Shown here piece after piece: positions 16,765-27,097 of a stretch of DNA of 64,000 bases. How positions within the stretch are numbered: the stretch's first letter is position 1; every line of letters begins with the position of its first letter. This stretch comes from JBBRDU01 sp038230335 (lineage in GTDB: Bacteria; Verrucomicrobiota; Verrucomicrobiia; Chthoniobacterales; UBA10450), in the NCBI GenBank assembly GCA_038230335.1, contig JBBRNL010000007.1, forward strand, positions 1-64,000. Direction: 5' to 3'. The notes beneath the pieces are model-generated. The model was not told the origin of the DNA. It ran no database searches and was given only the letters and a program-made list of their open reading frames with translations. Position numbers and translations under genes: made by a program.

Positions 16765-17565
16765 ATGGCTCAATTCGATCTTCTTCTCGAAGACTGCGTC
16801 GATGGAATGGCACAGTTACCTCCTGCGACGATTGATCTGGTCGTCACCTCTCCGCCCTACAATCTGGACATCAAATACGGGAAATACTCCGATCGGCAAG
16901 ATCGGAAATCCTATCTTGATTGGTGCGAGTTATGGGCCGCGCAGGTGCGTCGCGTCCTGACGCCGGACGGATCGTTCTTCCTGAACGTGGGAGCGGCGCC
17001 GTCCAATCCGATGCTGCCGCACCAGCTTGTCCTGCAGTTAAGCGAATTCTTTGTCCTGCAAAACACGATCCATTGGATCAAATCGATCTCGATCGAAGAC
17101 AAAACCGGTGCGCTTCGTTCGCATGGGCACTTCAAGCCCATCAGTTCGAAGCGGTTTCTGCACGACTGTCACGAGTACCTCTTTCATTTTAGCATTGAGG
17201 GGAAGGTCGAGCTGGATCGGTTGGCCATTGGCGTGCCGTATGCCGACAAAAGCAACATCGCGCGCTGGGCGCACACGCAAGGTTCCGATCTGCGCTGCCG
17301 GGGGAACACCTGGTTTGTTCCGTATAAAACGATTCAGAGCCGCCGCAAAGAGCGCCCTCATCCCGCGACGTTTCCGGTTCAGTTGGCCGAGTGGTGCATC
17401 AAACTGCACGGAGCGGAACGCGTCGGAACAATGCTCGATCCATTCCTGGGCATCGGAAATTCAGCGGTCGCAGCGCGGAAATGCGAGATCCCAAAATTCA
17501 TAGGCTTTGAAATCGACGAGAAATACCTGACCGAAGCAAGGCGGCGCGTAAACGAGACAGACTAA
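16765..17565 (+). CDS. Orphan site-specific DNA methyltransferase (beta class, probably N4-cytosine type)
   Basis: 266 aa from ATG 16765; an in-frame TTG at 16729 would add 12 residues. Catalytic motif IV is TSPPYNL (residues 28-34) near the N-terminus, and the SAM-binding motif I is DPFLGIGNSA (about 225-234) near the C-terminus, the order of beta-class enzymes. TSPPY rather than DPPY favours N4-cytosine methylation, but adenine-N6 activity cannot be excluded. The variable region in between would hold the target recognition domain. No restriction endonuclease gene is adjacent, so it is an orphan, perhaps regulatory. An inverted repeat starts 9 bp after the stop codon. Confidence 0.88.
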   Translation: MAQFDLLLEDCVDGMAQLPPATIDLVVTSPPYNLDIKYGKYSDRQDRKSYLDWCELWAAQVRRVLTPDGSFFLNVGAAPSNPMLPHQLVLQLSEFFVLQNTIHWIKSISIEDKTGALRSHGHFKPISSKRFLHDCHEYLFHFSIEGKVELDRLAIGVPYADKSNIARWAHTQGSDLRCRGNTWFVPYKTIQSRRKERPHPATFPVQLAEWCIKLHGAERVGTMLDPFLGIGNSAVAARKCEIPKFIGFEIDEKYLTEARRRVNETD

Positions 17566-17574
17566 GCAATGCAA

Positions 17575-17609
17575 TGTCATCCCGCCCCTCGCTGGCGCTC
17601 GGGATGACA
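17575..17609. repeat. Short hairpin version of the dispersed repeat (copy D)
   Basis: TGTCATCCCG and CGGGATGACA are perfect 10-bp inverted arms around a 15-bp centre. They match the outer ends of the longer copies at 10566, 24307 and 38643, with the middle missing. The element lies between the convergent methyltransferase and YhaM-like genes and could fold as a transcript-end hairpin on either strand, although no T-run follows. Confidence 0.7.
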
Positions 17610-17656
17610 TATTAGAAAGCGTTACCAGGTTAGATTAGTTCCCCGACGTACGAGCC

Positions 17657-18685
17657 TCACTGATGAAATCGATCCAGTGGTTTCACAAGATTTCCGGGCA
17701 GGGGCCGAACCCGGTCAAAAATACGGGGAGCCAGCGTCTTTGCTGTCGTGTAACCAGCCGCGAACATCTCCAGCCGCGCGTCCAGGTTGTCGATGTAGTG
17801 CAAAGCCATGGCTTCCGGTGTTTTCGGGCTAACCGGCGAACCGAAGGCCGGTTCCCCATGGTGCGCTCCGATCAAATGGAGTAAATGCAAACGAACATCT
17901 TCGGACGCAGGTGAGAGATCTCTCCACTCTTCGCCACGCTCGGCGAGCAACTTGCGCCAGATGGAATTCACCAGCTCCAGTCCGATCGTAATGTGGCCCA
18001 TGAGTTCGCCGCGTTCGTCATAACTCATGGTGAAACCGTTCTCCGGTAATTGGTTCTCCCAGAGCTTGCCGGAATCATGAAAGAGAATCCCTGCGACGAG
18101 GAGATCGGCGTTCAACTCCGGATAGAGCGGAGCGATGGCGCGGCCGACCCGCATCATCTGAGCGGTGTGCTCGACCAGCCCGCCCCGTCGCGCATGATGA
18201 TAGTTGCGCGCCGCGGCCGTGCGACGGAAGCGTTCACCGAATTCGGTGATCAATGACTCGCACAAAGCGCGCAAGCGGGGATCACCGATGGTTTCGATCG
18301 TTTGCAGGATGAGATCCCAATCGGCCGCCTGCTTCGCGCGCAGATCGGTGGGTCCCTGTAGTAGTTCGCCCTTTTCCTGTTCGGTGAGCGGGCGCACCAT
18401 CCATTTGCGCGCTTCCAGACCAAACTGCGAGTGCTGCAAAAAGTCGCCCGACAGTTCGATAAAATCGGCCGAGGTCAGTGCGCTGCATGCTTTGTAGGCG
18501 GGATGATCGCCCCACACTCGCAGGGTCATTCGATCGCAGGCGTCGGCCAGAGTGAGCTCGCAATACTGCTGCTGCTCACGTGTGAATTTTGGTGTCGCCG
18601 CATCCACCTGCACATGAACCCGCGCCGGCACAGGCTTGCCGCTTTGGGCCGCCCGTCGGACTTCGCTCAAGGTTTTAAGATCCAT
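17657..18685 (-). CDS. YhaM-like 3'-5' exoribonuclease, OB-fold plus HD domain
   Basis: 342 aa. The N-terminus has an OB-fold nucleic-acid-binding segment (ARVHVQVDAATPKF, YCELTLADACDRMTLRVWG), followed by an HD metal-dependent phosphohydrolase domain. HD ligands are visible in YHHARRGGLVEHTAQM (His), LFHDSGKLWE (His-Asp) and HLIGAHHGEPAFGSPVSPKTPEAMALHYIDNLD. This order is that of YhaM/CBF1-type 3'-5' exonucleases, which trim RNA and single-stranded DNA. It is the last gene of a leftward run (carB, cyclophilin, aguB, sodC, this gene) with an 83-bp gap holding two hairpins before it. Confidence 0.85.
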   Translation of the reverse strand: MDLKTLSEVRRAAQSGKPVPARVHVQVDAATPKFTREQQQYCELTLADACDRMTLRVWGDHPAYKACSALTSADFIELSGDFLQHSQFGLEARKWMVRPLTEQEKGELLQGPTDLRAKQAADWDLILQTIETIGDPRLRALCESLITEFGERFRRTAAARNYHHARRGGLVEHTAQMMRVGRAIAPLYPELNADLLVAGILFHDSGKLWENQLPENGFTMSYDERGELMGHITIGLELVNSIWRKLLAERGEEWRDLSPASEDVRLHLLHLIGAHHGEPAFGSPVSPKTPEAMALHYIDNLDARLEMFAAGYTTAKTLAPRIFDRVRPLPGNLVKPLDRFHQ

Positions 18686-18698
18686 CAGTGTTCGAGTG

Positions 18699-18745
18699 AC
18701 ATCGGCTTCCAGCCGATGTGCGGGGGATCATCGGCAATGCCGATG
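18699..18745. repeat. Two adjacent perfect hairpins between sodC and the YhaM-like gene
   Basis: Hairpin 1 is ACATCGGCT-TCC-AGCCGATGT (18699-18719, 9-bp stem). Hairpin 2 is CATCGGC-AAT-GCCGATG (18729-18745, 7-bp stem). Both share the CATCGGC core, so they look like a duplicated REP-type unit. They fall in the transcript between sodC and the next gene and may limit read-through or protect the sodC 3' end. No U-tract follows, so a classical terminator is not supported. Confidence 0.6.
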
Positions 18746-18768
18746 CCACGATAAAAATGAAGAGTGCG

Positions 18769-19308
18769 TTACGGCTTGGCTATGCCGATCACGCCGCAGG
18801 CCACCCGTCCGCCCGCATCACCCGTCGGCTGTGTCTTCAAGTCATCCGCTTTCTCGTGGACGATAACGGCGTGTCCCACGATCGAATCGCTCCCGCTCAA
18901 CTTCATGACTTTGTCGGAAACGTCTACATGGACCTTGCCCGAAGCGTCGGCCTCGATGTTTCCCAGATCCCCCGCGTGGCGATCGGTCGCATCGGGTGCG
19001 CCGTGCTGGTGATTGGTCGGATTGAAATGGCCGCCGGCCGACTTCGCATCTGGAGATGAGCAGTCACCGAACTCGTGAATATGGAATCCGTGTTTGCCCG
19101 GTGTGAGGCCCGTCAGGTCGGCCACAACTTTCACTCCATCGCCCACGGCGGTGAAAGTGACTGTTCCGGCAACAGTGCTGCCGGTGGTGGGATGCAGCAC
19201 GGCGATGGCCTTGGTCGGCTCACCGGCCGTGGCGTTGGAGTTAATCAGGGAAATGCTGGCCAGAAGAGCGCCCGCGCAAATCAAACGGAGAAGCGATTGA
19301 TGTTTCAT
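18769..19308 (-). CDS. sodC: Secreted Cu/Zn superoxide dismutase
   Basis: 179 aa with a signal peptide (LLRLICAGALLASISLINSNATAG). All Cu/Zn SOD signatures are present: GFHIHEFGDC (copper ligands and disulfide Cys), GGHFNPTNHQHG, HAGDLGNIEAD (zinc ligands), SIVGHAVIVHE and GDAGGRVACGVIG (second disulfide Cys and active-site Arg). The enzyme converts superoxide to oxygen and peroxide in the periplasm. It follows aguB on the same strand with a 33-bp gap. Confidence 0.97.
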   Translation of the reverse strand: MKHQSLLRLICAGALLASISLINSNATAGEPTKAIAVLHPTTGSTVAGTVTFTAVGDGVKVVADLTGLTPGKHGFHIHEFGDCSSPDAKSAGGHFNPTNHQHGAPDATDRHAGDLGNIEADASGKVHVDVSDKVMKLSGSDSIVGHAVIVHEKADDLKTQPTGDAGGRVACGVIGIAKP

Positions 19309-19341
19309 GTGGAAGCTTACGCCCCTCCCGCCAAATGGAAA

Positions 19342-20229
19342 CTAATCGAGGAGCCGCTGCTCCAGGCCAGCGTAGGCGTCGATTCGGCGATCCCGCAGGA
19401 AAGGCCAGTGCGTGCGGTGTTCGTTGACACGTTGCCAGTCGATCTCGGCCGTGATGATTTCTTCATGATCGACCGACCCCTTGGCGATAATCTCCCCGTC
19501 CGGTCCGCAAATGAAGCTTTGCCCCCAGAATTCGATTCCGTCTCCGCCCGCCGGCGTTTCGTGTCCCACCCGGTTCGGCACCGCGACATAGCAGCCGTTC
19601 GCGATGGCATGGCTGCGCTGGATTGTTTCCCAGGAGGAATGTTGAGCTTTGCCATATTGCTTTTTCTCTTTGGGATGCCACCCGATGGCCGTCGGATAAA
19701 ACAGAATCTCGGCCCCGCGCAATGCCGTCAGACGCGCCGCCTCCGGGTACCACTGGTCCCAACAGATGCAGACACCAATCTTGCCGCGCGCCGTCGTCCA
19801 ACTTCTGAAACCGAGATCGCCCGGCGTGAAATAGAACTTCTCGTGGTAAAGCGGGTCGTCCGGGATGTGCATCTTGCGATATTTGCCGAGTAATTTTCCG
19901 TCGGCGTCGATAATGGCAGCGGTGTTATGATAGAGGCCGGCGCTGCGCTTCTCAAAGAGAGATGCGATGATCACGATGCCCAGTTCACGGGCGAGCTCGC
20001 CCAGGGCGATCGTTGAGTTTCCGGGGATTTCCTCCGCCAATTCGAAATTCGAGTGTTCCTCCGTCTGGCAAAAATATTGGGAACGAAATAGCTCGGGCAG
20101 ACAGACGACCTCAGCCGCCTCTTTGGCCGCGCTGCGGATGAACTCGACGGCGCGACTGAAATTCACCTCCGGCTCCGGGCCGCATTGCATCTGGACCAGG
20201 CCGATCTTCGTTTTCTCGAGCTTGGGCAT
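19342..20229 (-). CDS. aguB: N-carbamoylputrescine amidase (nitrilase superfamily)
   Basis: 295 aa, typical length. The Glu-Lys-Cys triad of carbon-nitrogen hydrolases is present: Glu in VCLPELFRSQYF, Lys in KYRKMHIPDDPLYHEKFYF and Cys in VCICWDQWYPEAAR. The long match to AguB (PDDPLYHEKFYFTPGD, YPTAIGWHP, WETIQRSHAIANG, RDRRIDAY) separates it from other nitrilases. It hydrolyses N-carbamoylputrescine to putrescine, CO2 and ammonia in the arginine-agmatine route. Its usual partner, agmatine deiminase, is not in the window. A strong ribosome site (AAAGGAGG, 8 nt before ATG) fixes the start. Confidence 0.93.
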   Translation of the reverse strand: MPKLEKTKIGLVQMQCGPEPEVNFSRAVEFIRSAAKEAAEVVCLPELFRSQYFCQTEEHSNFELAEEIPGNSTIALGELARELGIVIIASLFEKRSAGLYHNTAAIIDADGKLLGKYRKMHIPDDPLYHEKFYFTPGDLGFRSWTTARGKIGVCICWDQWYPEAARLTALRGAEILFYPTAIGWHPKEKKQYGKAQHSSWETIQRSHAIANGCYVAVPNRVGHETPAGGDGIEFWGQSFICGPDGEIIAKGSVDHEEIITAEIDWQRVNEHRTHWPFLRDRRIDAYAGLEQRLLD

Positions 20230-20277
20230 GGTCGAACCTCCTTTCCCAACGCGATGCGAATGTTCGCGTTCGGAGAA

Positions 20278-20889
20278 CTATTTCACCGAATCGGCCGGAG
20301 CGAGCTTGATGCTTTCGATCACGACGCGCTTGGTCGGCTTGCTGCGCTCGCCTTGGCTGTTCCGTTCTACCGGGGTCGCCCCGATCTTCTGCAGGACGTC
20401 ATCGCCTTTGATCAATTTACCGAAGGTTGTGTATTGGTGATCGAGATGTGTAATCGACCCCAGGCAGATGAAAAACTGGGAGCCGGCCGAGTCGGGATCG
20501 GGTTCGCGCGCCATTGAGAGGACGCCGAGTTCGTGACGGTGATCGTTGAATTCGGCTTTGATCTTGTAGCCGGGCCCCCCGGAACCGTAGCGATCCTCCT
20601 TGGAAGTATCTTTGGAGAGCGGGTCACCGCCCTGCACCATGAACCCGCTCACGATCCGATGAAAAATAGTGCCGTTGTAGAATCCGTCGCGCGCGAGCTT
20701 TTTGAAGTTTTCGATCGTCTTGGGCGCGGCGTCTTTCCAGAACTGGACAACCATGTCGCCCTCACTGGTTTTGATGATTGCTACTTCGTCTGATGTGTTC
20801 ACGGCCGGGTTCTCCTTCTTTTCTTCACTTCGGATTTGGTTTGCGCTCAGGGCGAGCCCGAGGATGCAACACAGGAAAGTCAATTTCAT
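20278..20889 (-). CDS. Exported cyclophilin-type peptidyl-prolyl cis-trans isomerase
   Basis: 203 aa with an N-terminal signal peptide (KLTFLCCILGLALSANQI). The cyclophilin domain shows FHRIVSGFMVQGGDP, SMAREPDPDSAGSQFFICL and FGKLIKGDDVLQKI, with the catalytic Arg (FHRI) and the QFFI core intact. In place of the usual GTG it has GSGGPGYKIKAEF, as in many bacterial single-domain cyclophilins. Likely a periplasmic folding helper. It lies between carB and aguB on the same strand. Confidence 0.93.
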   Translation of the reverse strand: MKLTFLCCILGLALSANQIRSEEKKENPAVNTSDEVAIIKTSEGDMVVQFWKDAAPKTIENFKKLARDGFYNGTIFHRIVSGFMVQGGDPLSKDTSKEDRYGSGGPGYKIKAEFNDHRHELGVLSMAREPDPDSAGSQFFICLGSITHLDHQYTTFGKLIKGDDVLQKIGATPVERNSQGERSKPTKRVVIESIKLAPADSVK

Positions 20890-20988
20890 GCGTGCAGCGT
20901 AACGCTCACTACGAAAGCTTCAACGTCAAGATGATGAACGCCCGAGCAAGCCGTCTCAACAGAGTGAGGCGGCTGCAGGAATTTCGTT

Positions 20989-24183
<3,195 letters not shown>

Positions 24184-24306
24184 TTGCGCGCCGGATGATA
24201 AATCAAATTAGCCGAAGATCACGTGCGAATCTGCACAGGCCAGATACAGAGCGGCGTTTTTCCCCAAGTGCGTCCTTCCTCACTCGTGGGGTGTTCATAG
24301 AAACGT

Positions 24307-24423
24307 TGTCATCCTGAGCCAGCGCAGACGGCGAAGGATCCCACCGATTCAGATGGCGCCACCCAAAGCAAATTGTGTGACCCACGCGCACTTGTGGGAT
24401 CCCTCGCTAGGCTCGGGATGACA
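24307..24423. repeat. Dispersed inverted-repeat element, full copy B
   Basis: It begins TGTCATCCTGAGCCAGCGCA and ends CTAGGCTCGGGATGACA, with GGATCCCAC/GTGGGATCC as inner inverted arms; total 117 bp. It fills most of the 293-bp gap between the carB start and the sufE stop. The left arm matches copy C (38643) almost base for base over about 36 bp, so the family has spread or been gene-converted within this genome. No reading frame is visible. Confidence 0.75.
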
Positions 24424-24476
24424 ACGGGAACGGCCCGGTTGCGCAGACTCGTCAGCTTGCCGCCCTTCCGGCCGGA

Positions 24477-24947
24477 CTACGCCACCTCGGCCATGCGCTG
24501 GCGATCAAGGTAGACTTTACAGATACCTTTAATCCGCGTGAGCACGTAGTAAATCGTCTGGCTCCGGATACGAACAAGTTCGCTTCCGACAATGCGGGTC
24601 ACGAAATCGCCGGGGAGATCGAGAATCTCCCGGGGCGTGCAGCCATCAAGACCCTTGCAGGAAATGGCCGTCATCGCGCGCGTCAACGTTTGCACCTCCG
24701 GCCCGAGCGTCATGCGCAAATGCGACTTGCCGTCGCCATCGACCTTCAGGAAAACACCCACCGTGTCGGCGCATTCCTCGTCCTTGCGCACATCGGTCAG
24801 ATCGAATGTTTCCCCGGCGCGCGGCTCCTGCTTTTTGGCGTTATCGGCGTAAGACACAAGCGTTTCACGCCGCTCGTCTTCCGGCAGCGATTCGAACAGA
24901 GCGATAATCTTGTTCAATTTGTCTGGATACATATCGATTTCATTCAT
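24477..24947 (-). CDS. SufE-like sulfur acceptor protein
   Basis: 156 aa from ATG 24947; the upstream extension of the frame is only antisense to the sulfurtransferase gene. It matches the SufE/CsdE fold: an N-terminal helix (KLNKIIALFESLPEDERRETLVSYA), then the loop RKDEECADTVGVFLKV whose Cys59 corresponds to the sulfur-accepting cysteine, then the helical half (LTRAMTAISCKGLDGCTPREILDLP, IYYVLTRIKGICKVYLDRQ). SufE takes persulfide sulfur from a cysteine desulfurase and passes it to the Fe-S scaffold. It starts 23 bp after a rhodanese-type sulfurtransferase, a pairing also seen for SseA and SufE in mycobacteria, suggesting that sulfur delivery here may come from the rhodanese. Confidence 0.85.
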   Translation of the reverse strand: MNEIDMYPDKLNKIIALFESLPEDERRETLVSYADNAKKQEPRAGETFDLTDVRKDEECADTVGVFLKVDGDGKSHLRMTLGPEVQTLTRAMTAISCKGLDGCTPREILDLPGDFVTRIVGSELVRIRSQTIYYVLTRIKGICKVYLDRQRMAEVA

Positions 24948-24970
24948 GAATGAAACCACGTGGGGAATTC

Positions 24971-25837
24971 CTAAGCGCCTCGTTCGATGGGAGCGCCGAC
25001 CTTGTTGCCCCACTCCGTCCATGAGCCGTCGTAATTCCGCACGTTGTCGACTCCGAGTAAATAGGTGAGCACAAACCAAGTGTGACTGGAACGTTCGCCG
25101 ATCCGGCAATACACCAATGTCTCCGTGTCCGGCTTCACCCCGCATTGATCGAAATAAATCTTTCCCAGGTCAGCTGCCGGTTTGAAGGTCGAGTCGTCGT
25201 TCGTGGCGGTTTTCCAGGGCACGCTTTTCGCGCCCGGAATATGTCCGCCCCGAAGCACGCCTTCCTGCGGGTACTCCGCCATGTGCGTCACCTCGCCCTT
25301 GAACTCGCCCGGCGACCGGACATCGATGAGCGGCTTCCCCGCTTTGCTCTGGGCCAGTGCTTCGTCGGCAAAGGCGCGGATCTCTTTGTCGAAGCGCTTT
25401 TTTGGCTCCGGATAACTCGTTTGCGCAGGCTTGGTCGCATCGCGTGTCAGAGGCCGCCCCTCCGCTTTCCATTTATCGCGCCCACCATTTAGGATTTTGA
25501 CTTTGTCATGCCCAAACAGGCGAAAAGCCCAGAGTGCGTAACAGGCCCACCAGTTCGCCTTGTCGCCGTAGAAAACGCAGGTCGTGTTCGGAGTGATGCC
25601 GTTCCTACTGCACAGTTCGGCGAATTTATCGGGCGTGATGTAATCGCGCACAACGGCGTCCTGCAGATCGGCGCGCCAATCGATATGCACGGCACCAGAA
25701 ATATGTCCCGTGTCATAAAGTAAAACATCTTCGTTCGACTCAACGATCCGCAGATCCTTGTCCGACAAATGTTGTTCCAACCACTCGGTCTCGACCAATG
25801 CCTCCGGGTGTGCGTAAGCGGTGGGATTCATGTCCAT
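24971..25837 (-). CDS. Thiosulfate sulfurtransferase (two-domain rhodanese, SseA/CysA type)
   Basis: 288 aa from ATG 25837 (MDMNPTAYAHPEALVETEWLE); a second ATG two codons later is possible. Two rhodanese domains: the inactive N-terminal one (DVLLYDTGHISGAVHIDWR, FYGDKANWWACYALWAFRLFGH, ILNGGRDKW) and the catalytic C-terminal one (LIDVRSPGEFKGE, GHIPGAKSVPW) with active-site loop VYCRIGERSSHTWFVL. The CRIGER loop is that of thiosulfate rather than mercaptopyruvate sulfurtransferases, as in actinobacterial CysA-type enzymes. Upstream partner of the SufE-like gene in a two-gene operon. Confidence 0.92.
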   Translation of the reverse strand: MDMNPTAYAHPEALVETEWLEQHLSDKDLRIVESNEDVLLYDTGHISGAVHIDWRADLQDAVVRDYITPDKFAELCSRNGITPNTTCVFYGDKANWWACYALWAFRLFGHDKVKILNGGRDKWKAEGRPLTRDATKPAQTSYPEPKKRFDKEIRAFADEALAQSKAGKPLIDVRSPGEFKGEVTHMAEYPQEGVLRGGHIPGAKSVPWKTATNDDSTFKPAADLGKIYFDQCGVKPDTETLVYCRIGERSSHTWFVLTYLLGVDNVRNYDGSWTEWGNKVGAPIERGA

Positions 25838-25921
25838 GCGGAAGCATCCATCCCGGTCTGGATCGCCGCAACTCGATTTGCACAACCGCCCAATGAGCCA
25901 ATTGCGATCCATGGGAGTTAT

Positions 25922-26023
25922 ATGTTCGCTTTCTTTTCGAATCGATTGGGGTGCCTTGGATCGATTGCCGTTTCCATCGTGGGGACGATCATCCTGATTT
26001 TTTTGATGCGCGGATGCCATTAG
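25922..26023 (+). CDS. 33-residue single-helix membrane protein
   Basis: A tiny frame encodes MFAFFSNRLGC..., then a membrane helix (about residues 11-29, ending in IILIFLM), then RGCH. GGGAG lies 5 nt before the ATG, a good ribosome site, unlike chance ORFs nearby. It is transcribed away from the sulfurtransferase and converges on carH. Positive-inside arginines, a C-terminal cysteine and a single helix are typical of bacterial micro-membrane proteins. Function unknown; homologues with the NRLGCLGS motif in related genomes would confirm it. Confidence 0.55.
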   Translation: MFAFFSNRLGCLGSIAVSIVGTIILIFLMRGCH

Positions 26024-26060
26024 CGCCACACGGCACCCCCGTTCCGCCTTGCGCCTGAAA

Positions 26061-26999
26061 CTAGACGGGAGCTGCGCGTAGACGGGCCAGTTCAACTTGC
26101 AGCTGGGCCAGGTCGACCATGAGAAGCGCGCCATTCTCATCAATTGATTTGCGGTAGCTTTCGGCCGCACGACCACCCACCAGGATGCCGACGTTCGGTC
26201 CCGCCAGCCGTCGCAAATCTCGAAGTTCCTGTGCGATATTCGGATCGTCGTCCGGATAGACGAGACTCAATCCAATCGCGCGCGCTCGATCCTGGACAGC
26301 GGCGCCGGCAATCTCAAGTGCGGGTAGACTTGGACCAAGGTAAATAGGACACCAACCTTGCTCCGCAGCCAGCGCGGCCACCAAGACCGCGCCAAGCTCA
26401 TGCAGCTGACCCTGCAACGTCGCGACCACGATCGCTGGAGCTCCCCGCTCGCCGGCATAGTTGCGCGCCGGATTTAGCACAAAGGCTCTAATCGCCGCAC
26501 TGGCGAAATGTTCATGCGAGGTTTTCAGCGCCCCCAAGCCCCACAAGTCGCCTAGGCGACGGGCCAGCGGAGCAATGACCCGCCGCAATAGCCCATTGTA
26601 CCCGAGCTCGAGCGCGCCGCGATCAAGGACCGCATTGAGCTCCGCACCATCGAGCGATCTGATTGCCTCAACGCAATCTTCGACAAACCTGTTTTCACTG
26701 AAAAGAGCGGCAATCGCGTCCGCCGCAACGGTGTCGCCGCTATGAATGGTCGGCCCGGGTGCAGGATGGGCCAGTTGTTGCAGGGCAGTGTCGTCCAGGT
26801 TGGCAATCGTGCTGATGGGATGACCAATCTTCGTCGCATCCCGCAACAGCGTGAGCCGGCGAATATTGTTATCTGAGTAGAGCCGGTGACCTGTGGGTGT
26901 GCGGGAAGGAACCACAGCGCGATAGCGTTTTTCCCAAACACGCAGGACGTGCTGCGACAAGCCGGTTCTGCGGGCAGCGACTTGAATAGGGACGTCCAC
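26061..26999 (-). CDS. carH: CarH/LitR-type B12-dependent light-sensing repressor
   Basis: 312 aa, GTG start at 26999 fixed by an in-frame TGA at 27006-27008. The N-terminal MerR helix-turn-helix (IQVAARRTGLSQHVLRVWEKRY, TGHRLYSDNNIRRL) is joined to a four-helix and Rossmann cobalamin-binding module. The diagnostic photosensor residues are present: Trp153 followed nine residues later by Glu163-His164 (W-x9-EH), and the lower axial histidine His200 in QLHELG. In CarH, adenosylcobalamin binding in the dark assembles a DNA-binding tetramer and light breaks it. It is divergent from a carotenoid operon, the classic CarH target. The operator repeats between them also cover its own promoter, implying autoregulation. 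Confidence 0.92.
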   Translation of the reverse strand: MDVPIQVAARRTGLSQHVLRVWEKRYRAVVPSRTPTGHRLYSDNNIRRLTLLRDATKIGHPISTIANLDDTALQQLAHPAPGPTIHSGDTVAADAIAALFSENRFVEDCVEAIRSLDGAELNAVLDRGALELGYNGLLRRVIAPLARRLGDLWGLGALKTSHEHFASAAIRAFVLNPARNYAGERGAPAIVVATLQGQLHELGAVLVAALAAEQGWCPIYLGPSLPALEIAGAAVQDRARAIGLSLVYPDDDPNIAQELRDLRRLAGPNVGILVGGRAAESYRKSIDENGALLMVDLAQLQVELARLRAAPV

Positions 27000-27004
27000 A
27001 CAGC

Positions 27005-27033
27005 ATCATAGACAATAATTAGACATACTGCAA
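27005..27033 (-). promoter_or_regulatory. Putative sigma-70 promoter of carH, giving a leaderless mRNA
   Basis: Read on the minus strand: TTGCAG (27028-27033), a 17-bp spacer, then TATGAT (27005-27010), a good sigma-70 match. The expected start point falls at or next to the GTG start codon at 26999, so the mRNA would have almost no leader. The spacer contains two of the TAGACA repeats, so a repressor bound there would block the promoter. Confidence 0.5.
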
Positions 27034-27057
27034 ATAGACATAGACAAATATTTGACA
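27009..27057. promoter_or_regulatory. Probable CarH operator: TAGACA/TTGACA direct repeats with 11-bp spacing
   Basis: TAGACA occurs at 27009, 27020, 27035 and 27041, and TTGACA at 27052. The steps 27009-27020 and 27041-27052 are exactly 11 bp. CarH tetramers are known to grip tandem 11-bp direct repeats overlapping the -35 region of the target promoter. Here the last unit, TTGACA, is itself the best -35 hexamer for the carotenoid operon, with a weak -10 about 17 bp on (near 27075). The array also overlaps the carH promoter. Confidence 0.6.
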
Positions 27058-27097
27058 GGCCTCCGTACGGTGGCAATGTCCGGACATACCTCTGACC

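Noticed and set aside
24236..24297. Hairpin with a T-run as a terminator after carB or sufE
   Set aside because: The T-run is on the wrong side of the hairpin for either strand, and the stem is interrupted.
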